A stretch of DNA of 46,873 nt from Promethearchaeota archaeon (GCA_016840545.1 JAEOSD010000003.1:1-46873), one strand, 5' to 3'. Shown: positions 32,875-42,145, counted from the first letter of the stretch. Translations and numbers: made by a program. Notes: generated by a model not told the origin, from the sequence alone.

Positions 32875-34254
32875 ATGAAAAATATAAATTCTGGTTATAT
32901 TGATGATTTTAATATGATTTTAGCGACGGATTTTTATCAATTGACTATGAGTGCTGCTTTTTTCCAGTATAATCTTGAAAATAATATTAATGAAAATGAC
33001 GAAAAAGCCACTTTTGAACTATTTATAAGACAATATCCTAAAAATCGTAATTATTTGATTTTTGCTGGTTTAGAACAAGCGTTATATTATTTATTAAATG
33101 CCAGATTTACTGAAAAGACTATAAAATATTTAAGAAAAAAAGAAGTGTTCAAAAAAATAGATTCAAGTTTCTACGATGATTATTTACCGAATTTTAAATT
33201 TAATTTGAATGTTTGGTCGATGAAAGAAGGAGACTATTTTTTTCCAAATGAACCAATAATGAGAATACAAGGTCCAATGATTCATGCTCAGCTTGCTGAA
33301 ACCTACTTACTTAATGTGATCAATTACCAAACATTAGTTGCATCTAAAGCATCAAGAGTGAGGAATATAGCCCCAAATAAAGTCTTACTTGAATTTGGAA
33401 CAAGAAGGTCCCATAGTCCGCTTGCTGGAGTGTATGCAGCTAGAGCTAGTTACATAGCTGGTTTTGATGGAACAAGTAATGTGATAGCTGATCTTGAACT
33501 TGGAATTAACTCAACAGGAACGATGGCTCATAGTTTCGTTCAAAGATTTAATAATGAGATTGAAAGTTTTAATACTTATTATGATATTTACAAAGAAAAT
33601 TCAATTTTTCTAATTGATACATATGACACCGAAGAAGGTGCTCGAAAATCATGCAAATTCGGCAATAAAATTAGAGGGGTTAGAATTGACTCAGGTAATC
33701 TTATCGATCACGCCAAAAAAGTTCGAAATATCTTGGATAAGGAAGGGTGTGATAAAGTTTTAATCGTTGCAAGTTCGGATTTGAATGAATATAAAATAAA
33801 GGAAATTCTTGATAATAAGGCGCCAATAGACGTATTCGGTATAGGAACTGAATTAGCTACTTCAAGAGACGATCCTACGATAACTGGTGTATATAAACTA
33901 ATAGAATATAATGAGATTCCAAAGATTAAAGTTAGCGAGGAAAAATTAACTTATCCTGGAATTAAACAGATAAATAGGATATTTGATAAAAGTGGAATGT
34001 TTAAAGAAGATATACTAAGATTGGATGAGGAACCTGAGGTTCCTAATTCAAATCCATTATTAATACCTATAATGACGGATGGGAAATTAATTTATGAATT
34101 GCCAAAGATAGATGAAATTCGCCAGTATTACTTGAAAAATATGGAAACCTTACCTAAGGATTATAAAATTTTAAAAGAGGATCATCTTTTTAAGCTAAAA
34201 ATTTCAAAAAAATTAGAAAGTTTGACAGAGTCATTGAAAGGAAAATATGACTAA
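32875..34254 (+). CDS. pncB: Nicotinate phosphoribosyltransferase
   Basis: A 459-residue NAPRTase that converts nicotinate and PRPP to nicotinate mononucleotide in the Preiss-Handler route. N-terminal ILATDFYQLTMSAAFFQYN and the FELFIRQYPKNRNYLIFAG segment are classic. LLEFGTRRSHSPLAGVYAAR and YIAGFDGTSNVIADLELGI form the active-site loop, and KIRGVRIDSGNLIDHAKKV and VFGIGTELATSRDDP provide the phosphate-binding elements of the barrel. Length is normal. GGAG six to ten bases before the ATG. NadM at 25865-26431 could complete the pathway with an NAD synthetase encoded elsewhere. Confidence 0.94.
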   Translation: MKNINSGYIDDFNMILATDFYQLTMSAAFFQYNLENNINENDEKATFELFIRQYPKNRNYLIFAGLEQALYYLLNARFTEKTIKYLRKKEVFKKIDSSFYDDYLPNFKFNLNVWSMKEGDYFFPNEPIMRIQGPMIHAQLAETYLLNVINYQTLVASKASRVRNIAPNKVLLEFGTRRSHSPLAGVYAARASYIAGFDGTSNVIADLELGINSTGTMAHSFVQRFNNEIESFNTYYDIYKENSIFLIDTYDTEEGARKSCKFGNKIRGVRIDSGNLIDHAKKVRNILDKEGCDKVLIVASSDLNEYKIKEILDNKAPIDVFGIGTELATSRDDPTITGVYKLIEYNEIPKIKVSEEKLTYPGIKQINRIFDKSGMFKEDILRLDEEPEVPNSNPLLIPIMTDGKLIYELPKIDEIRQYYLKNMETLPKDYKILKEDHLFKLKISKKLESLTESLKGKYD

Positions 34255-34396
34255 TTTAAATAATAAGAGTGATAGTTTAAAAGAAAAATCACGTTTTTAG
34301 TTATATTTTTTAAGAAGTATTTTTAATATCTGATTTACCCAATTAATTCAATAATTTAAATTTAGATTTAAATAAAGGTGATAAACTAATATATAA

Positions 34397-35339
34397 ATGA
34401 GAATCCTGTACAAAGTATAGTCACACCGCCTTTTTGCTTATAATACTAGCGGGATTACTTTTTTCAACATTATCAATTTCGGCTAAAGGACAAGAATTGA
34501 TATGGTATGATGATTTTTACGATATTGATTACCTCGAATATTATATTGAATTCTATCCTGATAGAAATGGATATTCTACGACGAAATATGCAATGGAATT
34601 AAATAAAATCACCGAAGGAGAGAATACTAATTTAATAGTTGATATATATTACAATGACTTAGATTTAACCTCTACTAATAATGATTTTTTTTATGTAATA
34701 TCTCTTAAAACCCGTGAAATTTTAGATACAAGTGATAATTTTTATGATACTTACTTAAATGGAACATATACGGAACTATTCCTGAACCTTTCTAATATAG
34801 GGAATCCACAAACTTTTCGAATAGATGAAAATGTTGTATTCAGTGATTATTTAACAAGGGGTTTTTCATTAGGATTATACAAAATAACTACAGAATTTAA
34901 CTATATTGAAGAAGTGTTATATACCGAAAACTTATTGCTTAATTTTACAACTTACCATTATTCGACAACATATACGTGGAGTGGACTTGGGATAGCCTGA
35001 GATTCATTCGCATCTTGGATGTTAGAAGCTGATTATTTTTTCGATAAAATTACTGGTCTTTTAATAGCCGAAACTTTACATGTTCATCGATGGGACTATA
35101 AAGATAATAAGCCACAATACGAGCAATACGATTATCATTCTTTTAACCGCAAATTAGCAATAGTTAATTCACAAATCATTTTGAAAGATTACCAAAAGAT
35201 CGAAAAAGGAGATAAAATTTACCTGCTAGAAAGTATTTATTGGATTATATCTATTGGAATTGTTGTTTCAATTACTGTACTTTACGGCGTTTTGAAGAGA
35301 TCAAAATTTAACATAAAAAGCAAGGAGAACTTACGATGA
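34397..35339 (+). pseudogene. Secreted, membrane-anchored protein gene broken by a frameshift and an in-frame TGA
   Basis: From ATG 34397 (GGTGAT about 15 bases upstream) the frame ends after seven codons. Dropping one A from AAA at 34412-34414 joins it to the long frame, giving MRILYKYSHTAFLLIILAGL, a good signal peptide. The long frame then runs to TGA at 34998-35000 and continues open in the same frame to 35339. The part after the stop ends in a transmembrane segment (SIYWIISIGIVVSITVLYGVL) and a basic tail. The whole is a type I membrane protein of about 310 residues with a beta-rich, Tyr/Asn/Thr-rich exterior domain, resembling surface proteins common in Asgard archaea. Two lesions favour decay or sequence error over recoding. 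Confidence 0.6.
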
Positions 35340-35483
35340 ATCTACTATAATAAATTATAGATAGTAGATGAGTGAAAGGATGCACCTTTCAAACTCCTTT
35401 TAATTAATTCTAAAATAATTTTATAAATTAGTTCTGAATATTATCTATTATTCAAACTAAACAACTTTTAGAGGTAAAAGATA

Positions 35484-35774
35484 TTGAGTGAAAAACCAAA
35501 ATTAGGTTATCGAATTATTGGAACAATAAAAAGTGTAAAAGGTACCTGTTCAGCGGGTCATAAAGTGGGAGACCAAATAGAGGTGAGCGGATATGGCTCC
35601 AATCCACAATTGTGTGGGTTTTTTTATCATGATATCTTCCCATATATAATAATGCTCCAATTTGGGGGGTGTTTTCCTTCAGATTGGGGCGGAGATCCTG
35701 ATGTTGTGGAGCTAACATGTATAGATAAAGTGAATGCGGTAACAATTGAATTAAAAAGAATCAAGGAGGATTAA
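35484..35774 (+). CDS. TIGR04076-like small protein
   Basis: A 96-residue protein resembling the TIGR04076 family: an N-terminal strand IIGTIKSVKGTCSAGHKVGD followed by QIEVSG, then LCGFFYHDIFPYIIMLQFGG, then VVELTCIDKVNAVTIELKRI. The conserved CxxGHKVGD and C...FPYI...FGG elements are the basis of the call. Function is unknown, though members appear near redox genes in anaerobes; cysteines at 22, 43, 58 and 74 could bind metal. TTG start at 35484 chosen because GAGGT lies about 9 bases upstream. It is next to the broken surface-protein gene and the small four-cysteine gene. Confidence 0.72.
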   Translation: MSEKPKLGYRIIGTIKSVKGTCSAGHKVGDQIEVSGYGSNPQLCGFFYHDIFPYIIMLQFGGCFPSDWGGDPDVVELTCIDKVNAVTIELKRIKED

Positions 35775-35917
35775 ATAAGATTTAATTAAATGAACATTGA
35801 TTTATTCAAATTTCCTTTTTACCTAATATATAAACGAATATTTTATTACAGATAACTTTTTAATCTTTCATCTCTGGATGATCATTAATACACTTAATTT
35901 TTTCTAGGGAGTGAGGC

Positions 35918-36091
35918 ATGTATATGGAAAAAAAATTAGATATACCCCAAAATTTACACATTCTTTCTTGTCCATTCTTTAAAGGCTGTAATCTTCCAAA
36001 AAGTAGATGCAGTTTTCCTGAATATAAAGTATGTCCTGATTACCAATCTAAATTAAATGCTTTAAGACAAGAAACAAAAGTATTACATTAA
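35918..36091 (+). CDS. 57-residue four-cysteine protein, possible zinc binder
   Basis: A short gene from ATG 35918 to TAA at 36089-36091. GGAGTGAGG directly upstream (35908-35916) is one of the best ribosome-binding sites in the window, and a second in-frame ATG follows two codons later. The middle of the protein carries LSCPFFKGCNLPKSRCSFPE and then KVCPDYQ: four cysteines spaced CX5CX6CX7C, with a helical, charged C-terminus. This could bind a metal or iron-sulfur cluster, or form a knuckle. I do not recognise a named family. It stands alone between a TIGR04076-like gene and the acyl-CoA synthetase gene. Confidence 0.68.
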   Translation: MYMEKKLDIPQNLHILSCPFFKGCNLPKSRCSFPEYKVCPDYQSKLNALRQETKVLH

Positions 36092-36246
36092 AGATTTCCT
36101 AAGTTCTATTTATTGAAATTAAATCTTTAAAGAATTCTTATATTTTCTTAATAATTTAGGTTTTATTGTAATTAAAATACAATTTTTAACTGAAGCAATA
36201 TTTAATTTATTGATTTTTTAATTAGGAAATTGTTTTTTTCTAAGGC

Positions 36247-37725
36247 GTGTTAAGCTTGAATGATAATAATGTTGTTGATATGTTTCTGAATCCTAAATCT
36301 GTGGCGGTTATTGGAGCTTCTAAAAACATGTTAAAGGGAGGCTATCGTATTTTAAGTAATCTTGTGTTAAATAACTTCAATGGAAAAATATTTCCAGTTA
36401 ATCCTAATACGACAGGTAAATTACATGGGTTAGAGTTTAAAAAGTCAGTGTTAGACATTGAGGAAGAAATTGACATCGCTATATTTTATGTTCCAAATCA
36501 ATTAATTCCAGAATTATTAGAAGAATGTGTTAAAAAAGGCATAAAAGGAGCAATTATTGAAACTTCTGGATTCGAGGAAGTTGGTGAGAAAGGCGTTGAA
36601 TTAAGTAACCGAATTTTAGAAATAACTGATACTTTTTCTAAAATAAGAATTGTTGGGCCTAATTGTATGGGTCTTACTAGAATCGATTCTGATAGTGATA
36701 AGGAAAATAAAAGCGGCTTTTTTACATCCTTTTTAGTATTTAATGAATATAAAAGAGGAAATATTGCTGTTATAAGTCAATCAGGTATGTTAAATGGGGG
36801 ATATTTTACCCATATTGCCACCAAATATCCAAATCTTGGTTTTAGGTATATATGTTCTATTGGAAATAAAATAGATTTAAGTGAAATAGAATTTTTAGAT
36901 TATTTTTTAAATGATACTGATATAAACGTTATTGCAATGTATCTTGAATCGTTTAAGGACCCGAGAAAATTCATTAAATTATGTAAAAAGGCAAAGAGTA
37001 TGCCAAATAAAACAATAATTTTAGTTAAAGGAGGATTAACCACTCAAGGTCAGAGTTCTTCTTTAAGTCATACAGCCGCTCTTTCAGAAAACTTCAAGTT
37101 AACAGAAGGTGTGATTAAACAATCAGGAATTATTAAAGCTCGAAATTTTTTTGAATTATTTGAGTTTGCCAGGACTTTTTCTATGCTATATAAGTCTAAG
37201 AAAATATTACCAAAACGAGGAAATCTTGCACAAGTTTTTGGATCAGGAGGAGCAGGAACAATTTCTGCCGATCTTACAATGCAGTATGGTTTAAAACTTC
37301 CAATTTTGGGAGAGAAAGCATATGTTGCTCTTGTAGAATTATTTCCTCCATGGATGCCTCCAAATAAATTTGCATTTGTAGATATTTGGCCAGCTATGGA
37401 AAAAGCTATGACTAATAGTAAAAATCCTAGAGATGTTATTCGATCTGTTTATAATATTTTATTAGAAGAACCTGAAATAGAAGGGATTTTTAACATGCTA
37501 TTTTGCTCAAAGCAATTTAGAGCTGCAAATGATGTGAATAATCTAATTGATATAATATCAACCTATCCTAAACCTGTTTTTCTGTATTTGGTTGGAGAAT
37601 TTGAAGAAACTCGTCAAATTTCTCAGCAACTAGGTAAAAATAATATACCTAGCTTTTCAAATTTAGAGGATATGGTAAAGAATTTCCAAATACTAATTCA
37701 AGAATCAAAAAATAAAAGCAACTAG
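36247..37725 (+). CDS. ADP-forming acyl-CoA synthetase, alpha-type subunit
   Basis: A 492-residue protein of the NDP-forming acetyl/acyl-CoA synthetase alpha type. CoA-binding Rossmann domain: PKSVAVIGASKNMLKGGYRI, VNPNTTGKLHG and RIVGPNCMGL (GPNC 137-140). Two succinyl-CoA-ligase-like domains follow, with VISQSGMLNGGYFT and SSSLSHTAALSEN, in which His275 is the expected phosphohistidine. The ATP-grasp beta part is missing and not adjacent, so it needs a partner encoded elsewhere or is divergent. The enzyme would couple acyl-CoA cleavage to ATP formation. GTG at 36247 or TTG at 36256 are both possible starts; the ribosome-binding evidence is poor. Confidence 0.85.
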   Translation: MLSLNDNNVVDMFLNPKSVAVIGASKNMLKGGYRILSNLVLNNFNGKIFPVNPNTTGKLHGLEFKKSVLDIEEEIDIAIFYVPNQLIPELLEECVKKGIKGAIIETSGFEEVGEKGVELSNRILEITDTFSKIRIVGPNCMGLTRIDSDSDKENKSGFFTSFLVFNEYKRGNIAVISQSGMLNGGYFTHIATKYPNLGFRYICSIGNKIDLSEIEFLDYFLNDTDINVIAMYLESFKDPRKFIKLCKKAKSMPNKTIILVKGGLTTQGQSSSLSHTAALSENFKLTEGVIKQSGIIKARNFFELFEFARTFSMLYKSKKILPKRGNLAQVFGSGGAGTISADLTMQYGLKLPILGEKAYVALVELFPPWMPPNKFAFVDIWPAMEKAMTNSKNPRDVIRSVYNILLEEPEIEGIFNMLFCSKQFRAANDVNNLIDIISTYPKPVFLYLVGEFEETRQISQQLGKNNIPSFSNLEDMVKNFQILIQESKNKSN

Positions 37726-37770
37726 CTTTTCTAGAAACAAATTAATTCTATAAAAAATTATTTACCTACT

Positions 37771-39003
37771 ATGAATCTTGAAAATACTTCTTTTTATAAC
37801 TTTATAGTAGTTGGAGCTGGACCAGCGGGTTTGACTGCTGGAATAGTAGCTGCTAGGAAAGGATTTTCAACAATTATACTAGAAAAAGGAAAAATTGCAG
37901 GACCAAAACCGAGAGGGGAAGGAATGGCTTATATGCCTATAGTAGATGACGTATTAGGAAAAGACTTTCTTCCTTCAATTGGATTGAAATCTAATGGTGG
38001 ACGAGTTTGGCACTCTCCTGGTGATATAAAATCCACTACTACATATCGGGATTATCCTCACTATTTCTTTGAATGGCGTACATTCATTGATCGATTCGTA
38101 GGGGTGGCTAATGAATTAAAGGTTCCAGTCTTACTGAATAGTGAAGTAATTGAGCCTATTGAAAGAAAAAATGTAACTATAGGTGTGAAGTACAGAGAAA
38201 AAGAAGGAAATGTCAAGGAAATCTATGGAAATGCGATTTTAGATTGTAGTGGTTATGAAGGAGTTATTGGAAAGAAGTATGGAATATCTTATAATGAGAT
38301 GAATTGCTCTATAATTAAATGTCTTATTAGCAATGCAAACTATGATCTAGAAGAACATCCTGATTTGGAATTCTTCTTTATAGGGAATGGTGATTTAGAG
38401 TATTCCCCATACTTTCCTCCAAGTGTTGCTTATTTCTTCCCTTTAGATAATAAAAAGGCTGAAGTAGGTTTGATGTTGAGAATGGGACAAGTTCCCAATA
38501 TGAAAACAGTTAAAATTCCTAACGAAAATGAAATAATGAAAGTTTGGGATTCCATTAAAGCCTCATATCCAAGCTTTAGTGAATTTTTTAAAGGTGCTAA
38601 TATTGATTATGAAGAACCAACCCAATTACCAAACGCTAAAATGGCAGAAACCTTTGTCCCAAATCCAGGAGCTGTGTTGATAGGTGATAGCGCAGGATTT
38701 GTAAACCCATTTGGTTCATCTGGACTTTATTATTCTATGGAAATGGCTAATTTTTGGGTTAATATAATATCAGAAAAATTGAAAGACACCAATATTAATA
38801 TTAATTATAACGAAATCTTATGGAATATTGAAAATATCAATGAATTCGAGAGTAAATTTGAAAGTTTTGAAGTATTTAAACAAGTACAGCATATGTATAA
38901 CCTGATAGGAGCATTTGAGTATAAGATTTTCAATAGATTACGTATAGCAGAGAAAATTAATAAAAAATGGGACTACATTGTATCACTCCTAAAACAAGCA
39001 TAA
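37771..39003 (+). CDS. Geranylgeranyl reductase family flavoprotein
   Basis: A 410-residue FAD-dependent protein of the archaeal geranylgeranyl reductase family. FAD motif FIVVGAGPAGLTAGIVAARK, then KPRGEGMAYMPIV near 45-60, WRTFIDRFVGVANEL, and GAVLIGDSAGFVNPFGSSGL, the GD motif contacting FAD. These enzymes saturate the isoprenoid chains of archaeal membrane lipids. It starts 45 bases after the acyl-CoA synthetase and lies about 340 bases upstream of the tetraether lipid synthase homologue on the same strand, supporting a lipid role. The sequence is diverged enough that another polyprenyl or lipid-like substrate remains possible. ATG start. Confidence 0.84.
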   Translation: MNLENTSFYNFIVVGAGPAGLTAGIVAARKGFSTIILEKGKIAGPKPRGEGMAYMPIVDDVLGKDFLPSIGLKSNGGRVWHSPGDIKSTTTYRDYPHYFFEWRTFIDRFVGVANELKVPVLLNSEVIEPIERKNVTIGVKYREKEGNVKEIYGNAILDCSGYEGVIGKKYGISYNEMNCSIIKCLISNANYDLEEHPDLEFFFIGNGDLEYSPYFPPSVAYFFPLDNKKAEVGLMLRMGQVPNMKTVKIPNENEIMKVWDSIKASYPSFSEFFKGANIDYEEPTQLPNAKMAETFVPNPGAVLIGDSAGFVNPFGSSGLYYSMEMANFWVNIISEKLKDTNININYNEILWNIENINEFESKFESFEVFKQVQHMYNLIGAFEYKIFNRLRIAEKINKKWDYIVSLLKQA

Positions 39004-39343
39004 TCCCATTGGAATTATTTTTTTTCGAATACCATCTTAGAGGATTATTACATTCGCTTTTACTATAAAAAATTATTTCTAGAGCTCTTACTTCAAGTTA
39101 AAACCATTTTTTCATAAAATATGAGAAAATTATATTATTAAAAATAGTTCAAAAACATCATTTCTTCACAGAAGAAAGGGTGAAAGTATGATTTTTAACA
39201 ATTAATAAAATAATACTAATAAGAGTATGAACTATTGAGATTGTTAATTGTAGTAATTGTAGTAAAATCTTTAAATAATTTGAAACTTAATTTTGTTTAA
39301 TTACTTATTTGAATAAAACACTTAAAATTGGAGAAAATTTAGA
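39004..39343. promoter_or_regulatory. 340-base spacer upstream of the Tes homologue
   Basis: AT-rich spacer expected to carry the promoter of the Tes operon. A short direct duplication TAATTGTAG/TAATTGTAG occurs near 39246-39263. TTTAAATAATT near 39271 could be a TATA element for a transcript with a leader of about 45 bases. The Tes ATG itself has TTGGAGAA 8-15 bases upstream. No gene is seen; a GGGTGAAAGT motif at about 39178 precedes only a five-codon frame. Confidence 0.35.
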
Positions 39344-41107
39344 ATGTACCATTTAGATGGAACAGACGTTTTAGACGCGAAATATTTCAGAAAGACTTTT
39401 AGTATATGCCCAGAATGCATGGAAAGAATTCCAGCTGAAGTTTACGAAGATGATAATGAAGAGATATGGATGAAAAAAAATTGTCCTGAACATGGCGATT
39501 TTAAAGACAAAATAAGCTCTTCCGCAAAATATTACAAATGGACTCACCATGCAATGAAAGATAAAGACGGAAACATCGTATGGCAATTCGATAAGGATGG
39601 AGAAGCTAATCCTGCTGATTGTGCACCTGAAGATCCACGAGGTTGTCCTTATAACTGTGGACTCTGTCCAGAGCATAAATCTACATGCTCTTTAGCTTTA
39701 ATTGACTTAACGAATCGCTGTAATTTTAACTGTAATTTCTGTTATGCTAATGTGGAAAAAGCTGGTTATTTAATTGAGCCAACATTAGAAGAAATCGGAC
39801 GAATTATGGACCATTTTAGAAATAAACCACTTCCTGCCGTTGCTATCATGTTCACTGGAGGAGAACCAACAGTAAGAAAGGATTTTCCTGAAATCTGCAA
39901 GATGGCAAAGGATAAGGGATTTAAAGAGGTCATAGTAGCTACAAACGGATATGGATTCCAACGTAAAAAAGGCGGACTGGAATTTACTAAAAAATGTTGG
40001 GAAATGGGTTTAGATACCTTATATTTCCAATTTGATGGAATTAATGATATTACCTACGAAAAAACTCGTGGAATTAAAAATCTTATGGCATATAAGCAAA
40101 GAGTCATAGATAACTGTCGAAAAGTAGGTCTTAGTTCTGTTGTTTTAGTTGCAACCATCGCCAAGGGTGTTACTGACATTGAAATTGGGAATATAATACA
40201 ATATTCGATTGATAACATTGATGTTGTGCGAGGTATTACTTTCCAACCGGTTTCGCTATGTGGGCGGATTGCCGCAGAAGAGATGAATGATCTTCGAATA
40301 ACAAATGCAGATGTTATAAAAGCAATTGAGGAACAAACTGGTGGAAAGATCAGCATGGAAAATGCATGGTACCCGCTTACAACTATAGTGGAATTCGGTC
40401 GACTCATTGCGTATTTAGCTGAAGTTGAACCTATTGAGTTTACCTGCCACCCTGATTGCGGATTTGCCACTTACATGGCCATAGATCCCGATACACATGA
40501 AATGGTTCCAATTATGGACTATTTTGATCCGTTAAAAGTTATTGATTTTGCTAATAAATTCTGGGAAAAAATCAAACATAAAGAAAAACAGGAGATTAAA
40601 TTCTTTGAAAATTTTATGGGTGATTTTGGAAAAACACTTGATAAAGGCTTGAATTTTCTTGATAAAACTCAACTTCGCGCCAGATTTCTTTTAGGAATAT
40701 TACAATACATGAAAAAACCAGGAAAACTTATGGAGATGTTTGGTAGATTAATAATGAACGGAGATTGGGAGAGTATTAGCTCATTCAGCCATGGAACGCT
40801 CTTACTTTCAAGCATGCACTTCCAAGATGCATATAATATGGATATTGAGAGAGTAAAAAGATGTATCGTACATTTTGGAGTAGCTATGCCCGATGGGACC
40901 GTAAAGGAGATTTCATTCTGTACTATGAATACACTGCATCGTCCCAATATAGAGAAACAAGTCGCTAAAAAAATTACGCAAAAGGTTAGAGACGAGTTTG
41001 ATACTTCAGTTGGTCAAGCCAGAGAAGAAATTGAACAGAAAATAGAGCCCGAAGTTGCTCAAAATGGTGGTATTGATAGAAATGAACTAGAAGAGGAGAA
41101 GGAATAG
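39344..41107 (+). CDS. tes: Tetraether lipid synthase (Tes)-like radical SAM protein
   Basis: A 587-residue radical SAM enzyme. Radical SAM cluster: CNFNCNFCY, Cys126/130/133. An N-terminal metal-binding region includes CPEC (22-25), KNCPEHGDF and CPYNCGLCPEHKSTC. GGEPTVRKDF follows the SAM fold, and the C-terminal part has SHGTLLLSSMHFQDAYNMD, then RCIVHFGVAMPDG and ISFCTMNTLHR. This layout matches the MJ0619/MA_1486-type enzymes shown to join two archaeol chains into tetraether (GDGT) lipids. The last 40 residues are acidic and variable. It is coupled to a 95-residue gene starting at the next base, and lies near GGR-like and polyprenol-kinase-like genes, supporting membrane-lipid synthesis. 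GGAG ribosome-binding site. Confidence 0.9.
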   Translation: MYHLDGTDVLDAKYFRKTFSICPECMERIPAEVYEDDNEEIWMKKNCPEHGDFKDKISSSAKYYKWTHHAMKDKDGNIVWQFDKDGEANPADCAPEDPRGCPYNCGLCPEHKSTCSLALIDLTNRCNFNCNFCYANVEKAGYLIEPTLEEIGRIMDHFRNKPLPAVAIMFTGGEPTVRKDFPEICKMAKDKGFKEVIVATNGYGFQRKKGGLEFTKKCWEMGLDTLYFQFDGINDITYEKTRGIKNLMAYKQRVIDNCRKVGLSSVVLVATIAKGVTDIEIGNIIQYSIDNIDVVRGITFQPVSLCGRIAAEEMNDLRITNADVIKAIEEQTGGKISMENAWYPLTTIVEFGRLIAYLAEVEPIEFTCHPDCGFATYMAIDPDTHEMVPIMDYFDPLKVIDFANKFWEKIKHKEKQEIKFFENFMGDFGKTLDKGLNFLDKTQLRARFLLGILQYMKKPGKLMEMFGRLIMNGDWESISSFSHGTLLLSSMHFQDAYNMDIERVKRCIVHFGVAMPDGTVKEISFCTMNTLHRPNIEKQVAKKITQKVRDEFDTSVGQAREEIEQKIEPEVAQNGGIDRNELEEEKE

Positions 41108-41395
41108 ATGCCAGAAGAAATAATAGAAACAAAAGATGGATTAAAACTTCGTAAGCTGGCTGAATTAAAAACTACAGCAGAAGGAGACTACGAGGATGCA
41201 ATGCTTAATCGAGTAGAATACTTCAAGAAGAAAAATGAAGAAAAAAGCGGATTCAATAGTACTTTGCAGAACACCTTTTTTAAAGCTTTCAGTACTGCTT
41301 TAGATCTTAAGGTAAACATAGATAAGGCCTTGGGAGAGGAAAATTTGAAGAAGATTCATGAAGTAATAGACAATATCCTCTTATTTGGCTTATAA
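41108..41395 (+). CDS. Small helical protein coupled to Tes
   Basis: A 95-residue protein starting at the base right after the Tes stop; GAGGAGAAGG at the end of tes provides its ribosome-binding site. It is mostly helical and charged, with an amphipathic C-terminal half (TFFKAFSTALDLKVNIDKAL, then KIHEVIDNILLFGL) and no cysteine or recognised domain. The tight coupling suggests a partner, stabiliser or membrane-tethering factor for the radical SAM enzyme, but that is inferred from position alone. Confidence 0.7.
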   Translation: MPEEIIETKDGLKLRKLAELKTTAEGDYEDAMLNRVEYFKKKNEEKSGFNSTLQNTFFKAFSTALDLKVNIDKALGEENLKKIHEVIDNILLFGL

Positions 41396-41553
41396 ATTAT
41401 TTTTTGAAACTTTTTTTATTTTATTTTGATTTTTCTTTTAAACCATAATAAAAACATTTTTAATTTTATAGGATTGTTAAATTATTAAAAAAGGGGATAA
41501 ACTTTCCACTTTATTTATAATTTTTAAACTAACCTATTAATGATTATAATAAT

Positions 41554-42048
41554 ATGTCTATGAATATAATACTATATGGAGATTTGAAACATAAGGAGCA
41601 GCAAAAGACCAACAAAGACAGCATTCCTTTAAAAATTAATATTTCAAATAGCGAAATAAATACTGTATATGATCTTTTAAATAAACTTAACATCGAAGAG
41701 AATAAAGTAAGTCATATCTTCGTAAATCATAAATATTGTGGTCCTGGAAAAGAAATTAAAGAAGGAGATAGAGTTGCCTTATTTCCAAAAAGAATGGCTT
41801 TAATGTTTGTAGAAATTCCTCAATCAAATTCAATTGAGGTTAGAGTTAAGCTTTCTGCTGATTTAAGAAAATATGGACCAGAGGAGTCAATAATAGCCAT
41901 ACCAGAAGGTAGCAATCTAATAACAATATATAAAAAATACAATATTACCAAAGAAGAAAGAAATTTAACAACATTGATAAATGGATTTGCTTCTCATGAC
42001 AAACAATATGTTTTAAGAAGTGGAGATGTCGTTGCATTTAAAATGTAA
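41554..42048 (+). CDS. Tandem beta-grasp (MoaD/ThiS-like) protein without C-terminal Gly-Gly
   Basis: A 164-residue protein with two beta-grasp, ubiquitin-like halves. Residues 1-87 resemble Mut7-C/MoaD-type domains: TVYDLLNKLNIEENKVSHIF, VNHKYCGPGKEIKEGDRVAL and FPKRMALMF. Residues 93-164 repeat the fold: IEVRVKLSADLRKYG, SNLITIYKKYNI, LINGFASHDK and VLRSGDVVAFKM. Neither half ends in the Gly-Gly needed for adenylation and sulfur transfer or conjugation. It may be a sulfur-carrier-derived binding protein or part of a cofactor system. ATG start; solitary between the Tes operon and the membrane kinase-like gene. Confidence 0.78.
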   Translation: MSMNIILYGDLKHKEQQKTNKDSIPLKINISNSEINTVYDLLNKLNIEENKVSHIFVNHKYCGPGKEIKEGDRVALFPKRMALMFVEIPQSNSIEVRVKLSADLRKYGPEESIIAIPEGSNLITIYKKYNITKEERNLTTLINGFASHDKQYVLRSGDVVAFKM

Positions 42049-42145
42049 TTCTTCTTCTGAGATTTTTTAGTATTTATCAAATTATATTTAATTTGATTCA
42101 TTTTTCCAAAGTTATTTTTGAGATAGTAATTTAAATTAGATTAAG

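Noticed and set aside
34998..35000. Selenocysteine at the in-frame TGA
   Set aside because: Asgard archaea can have selenocysteine machinery, but no clear SECIS was seen after 35339 and the same gene carries a second lesion; decay or sequence error is simpler.
39371..40947. Three minus-strand frames opposite the Tes gene
   Set aside because: They oppose a strongly conserved radical SAM protein and have no recognisable protein features.
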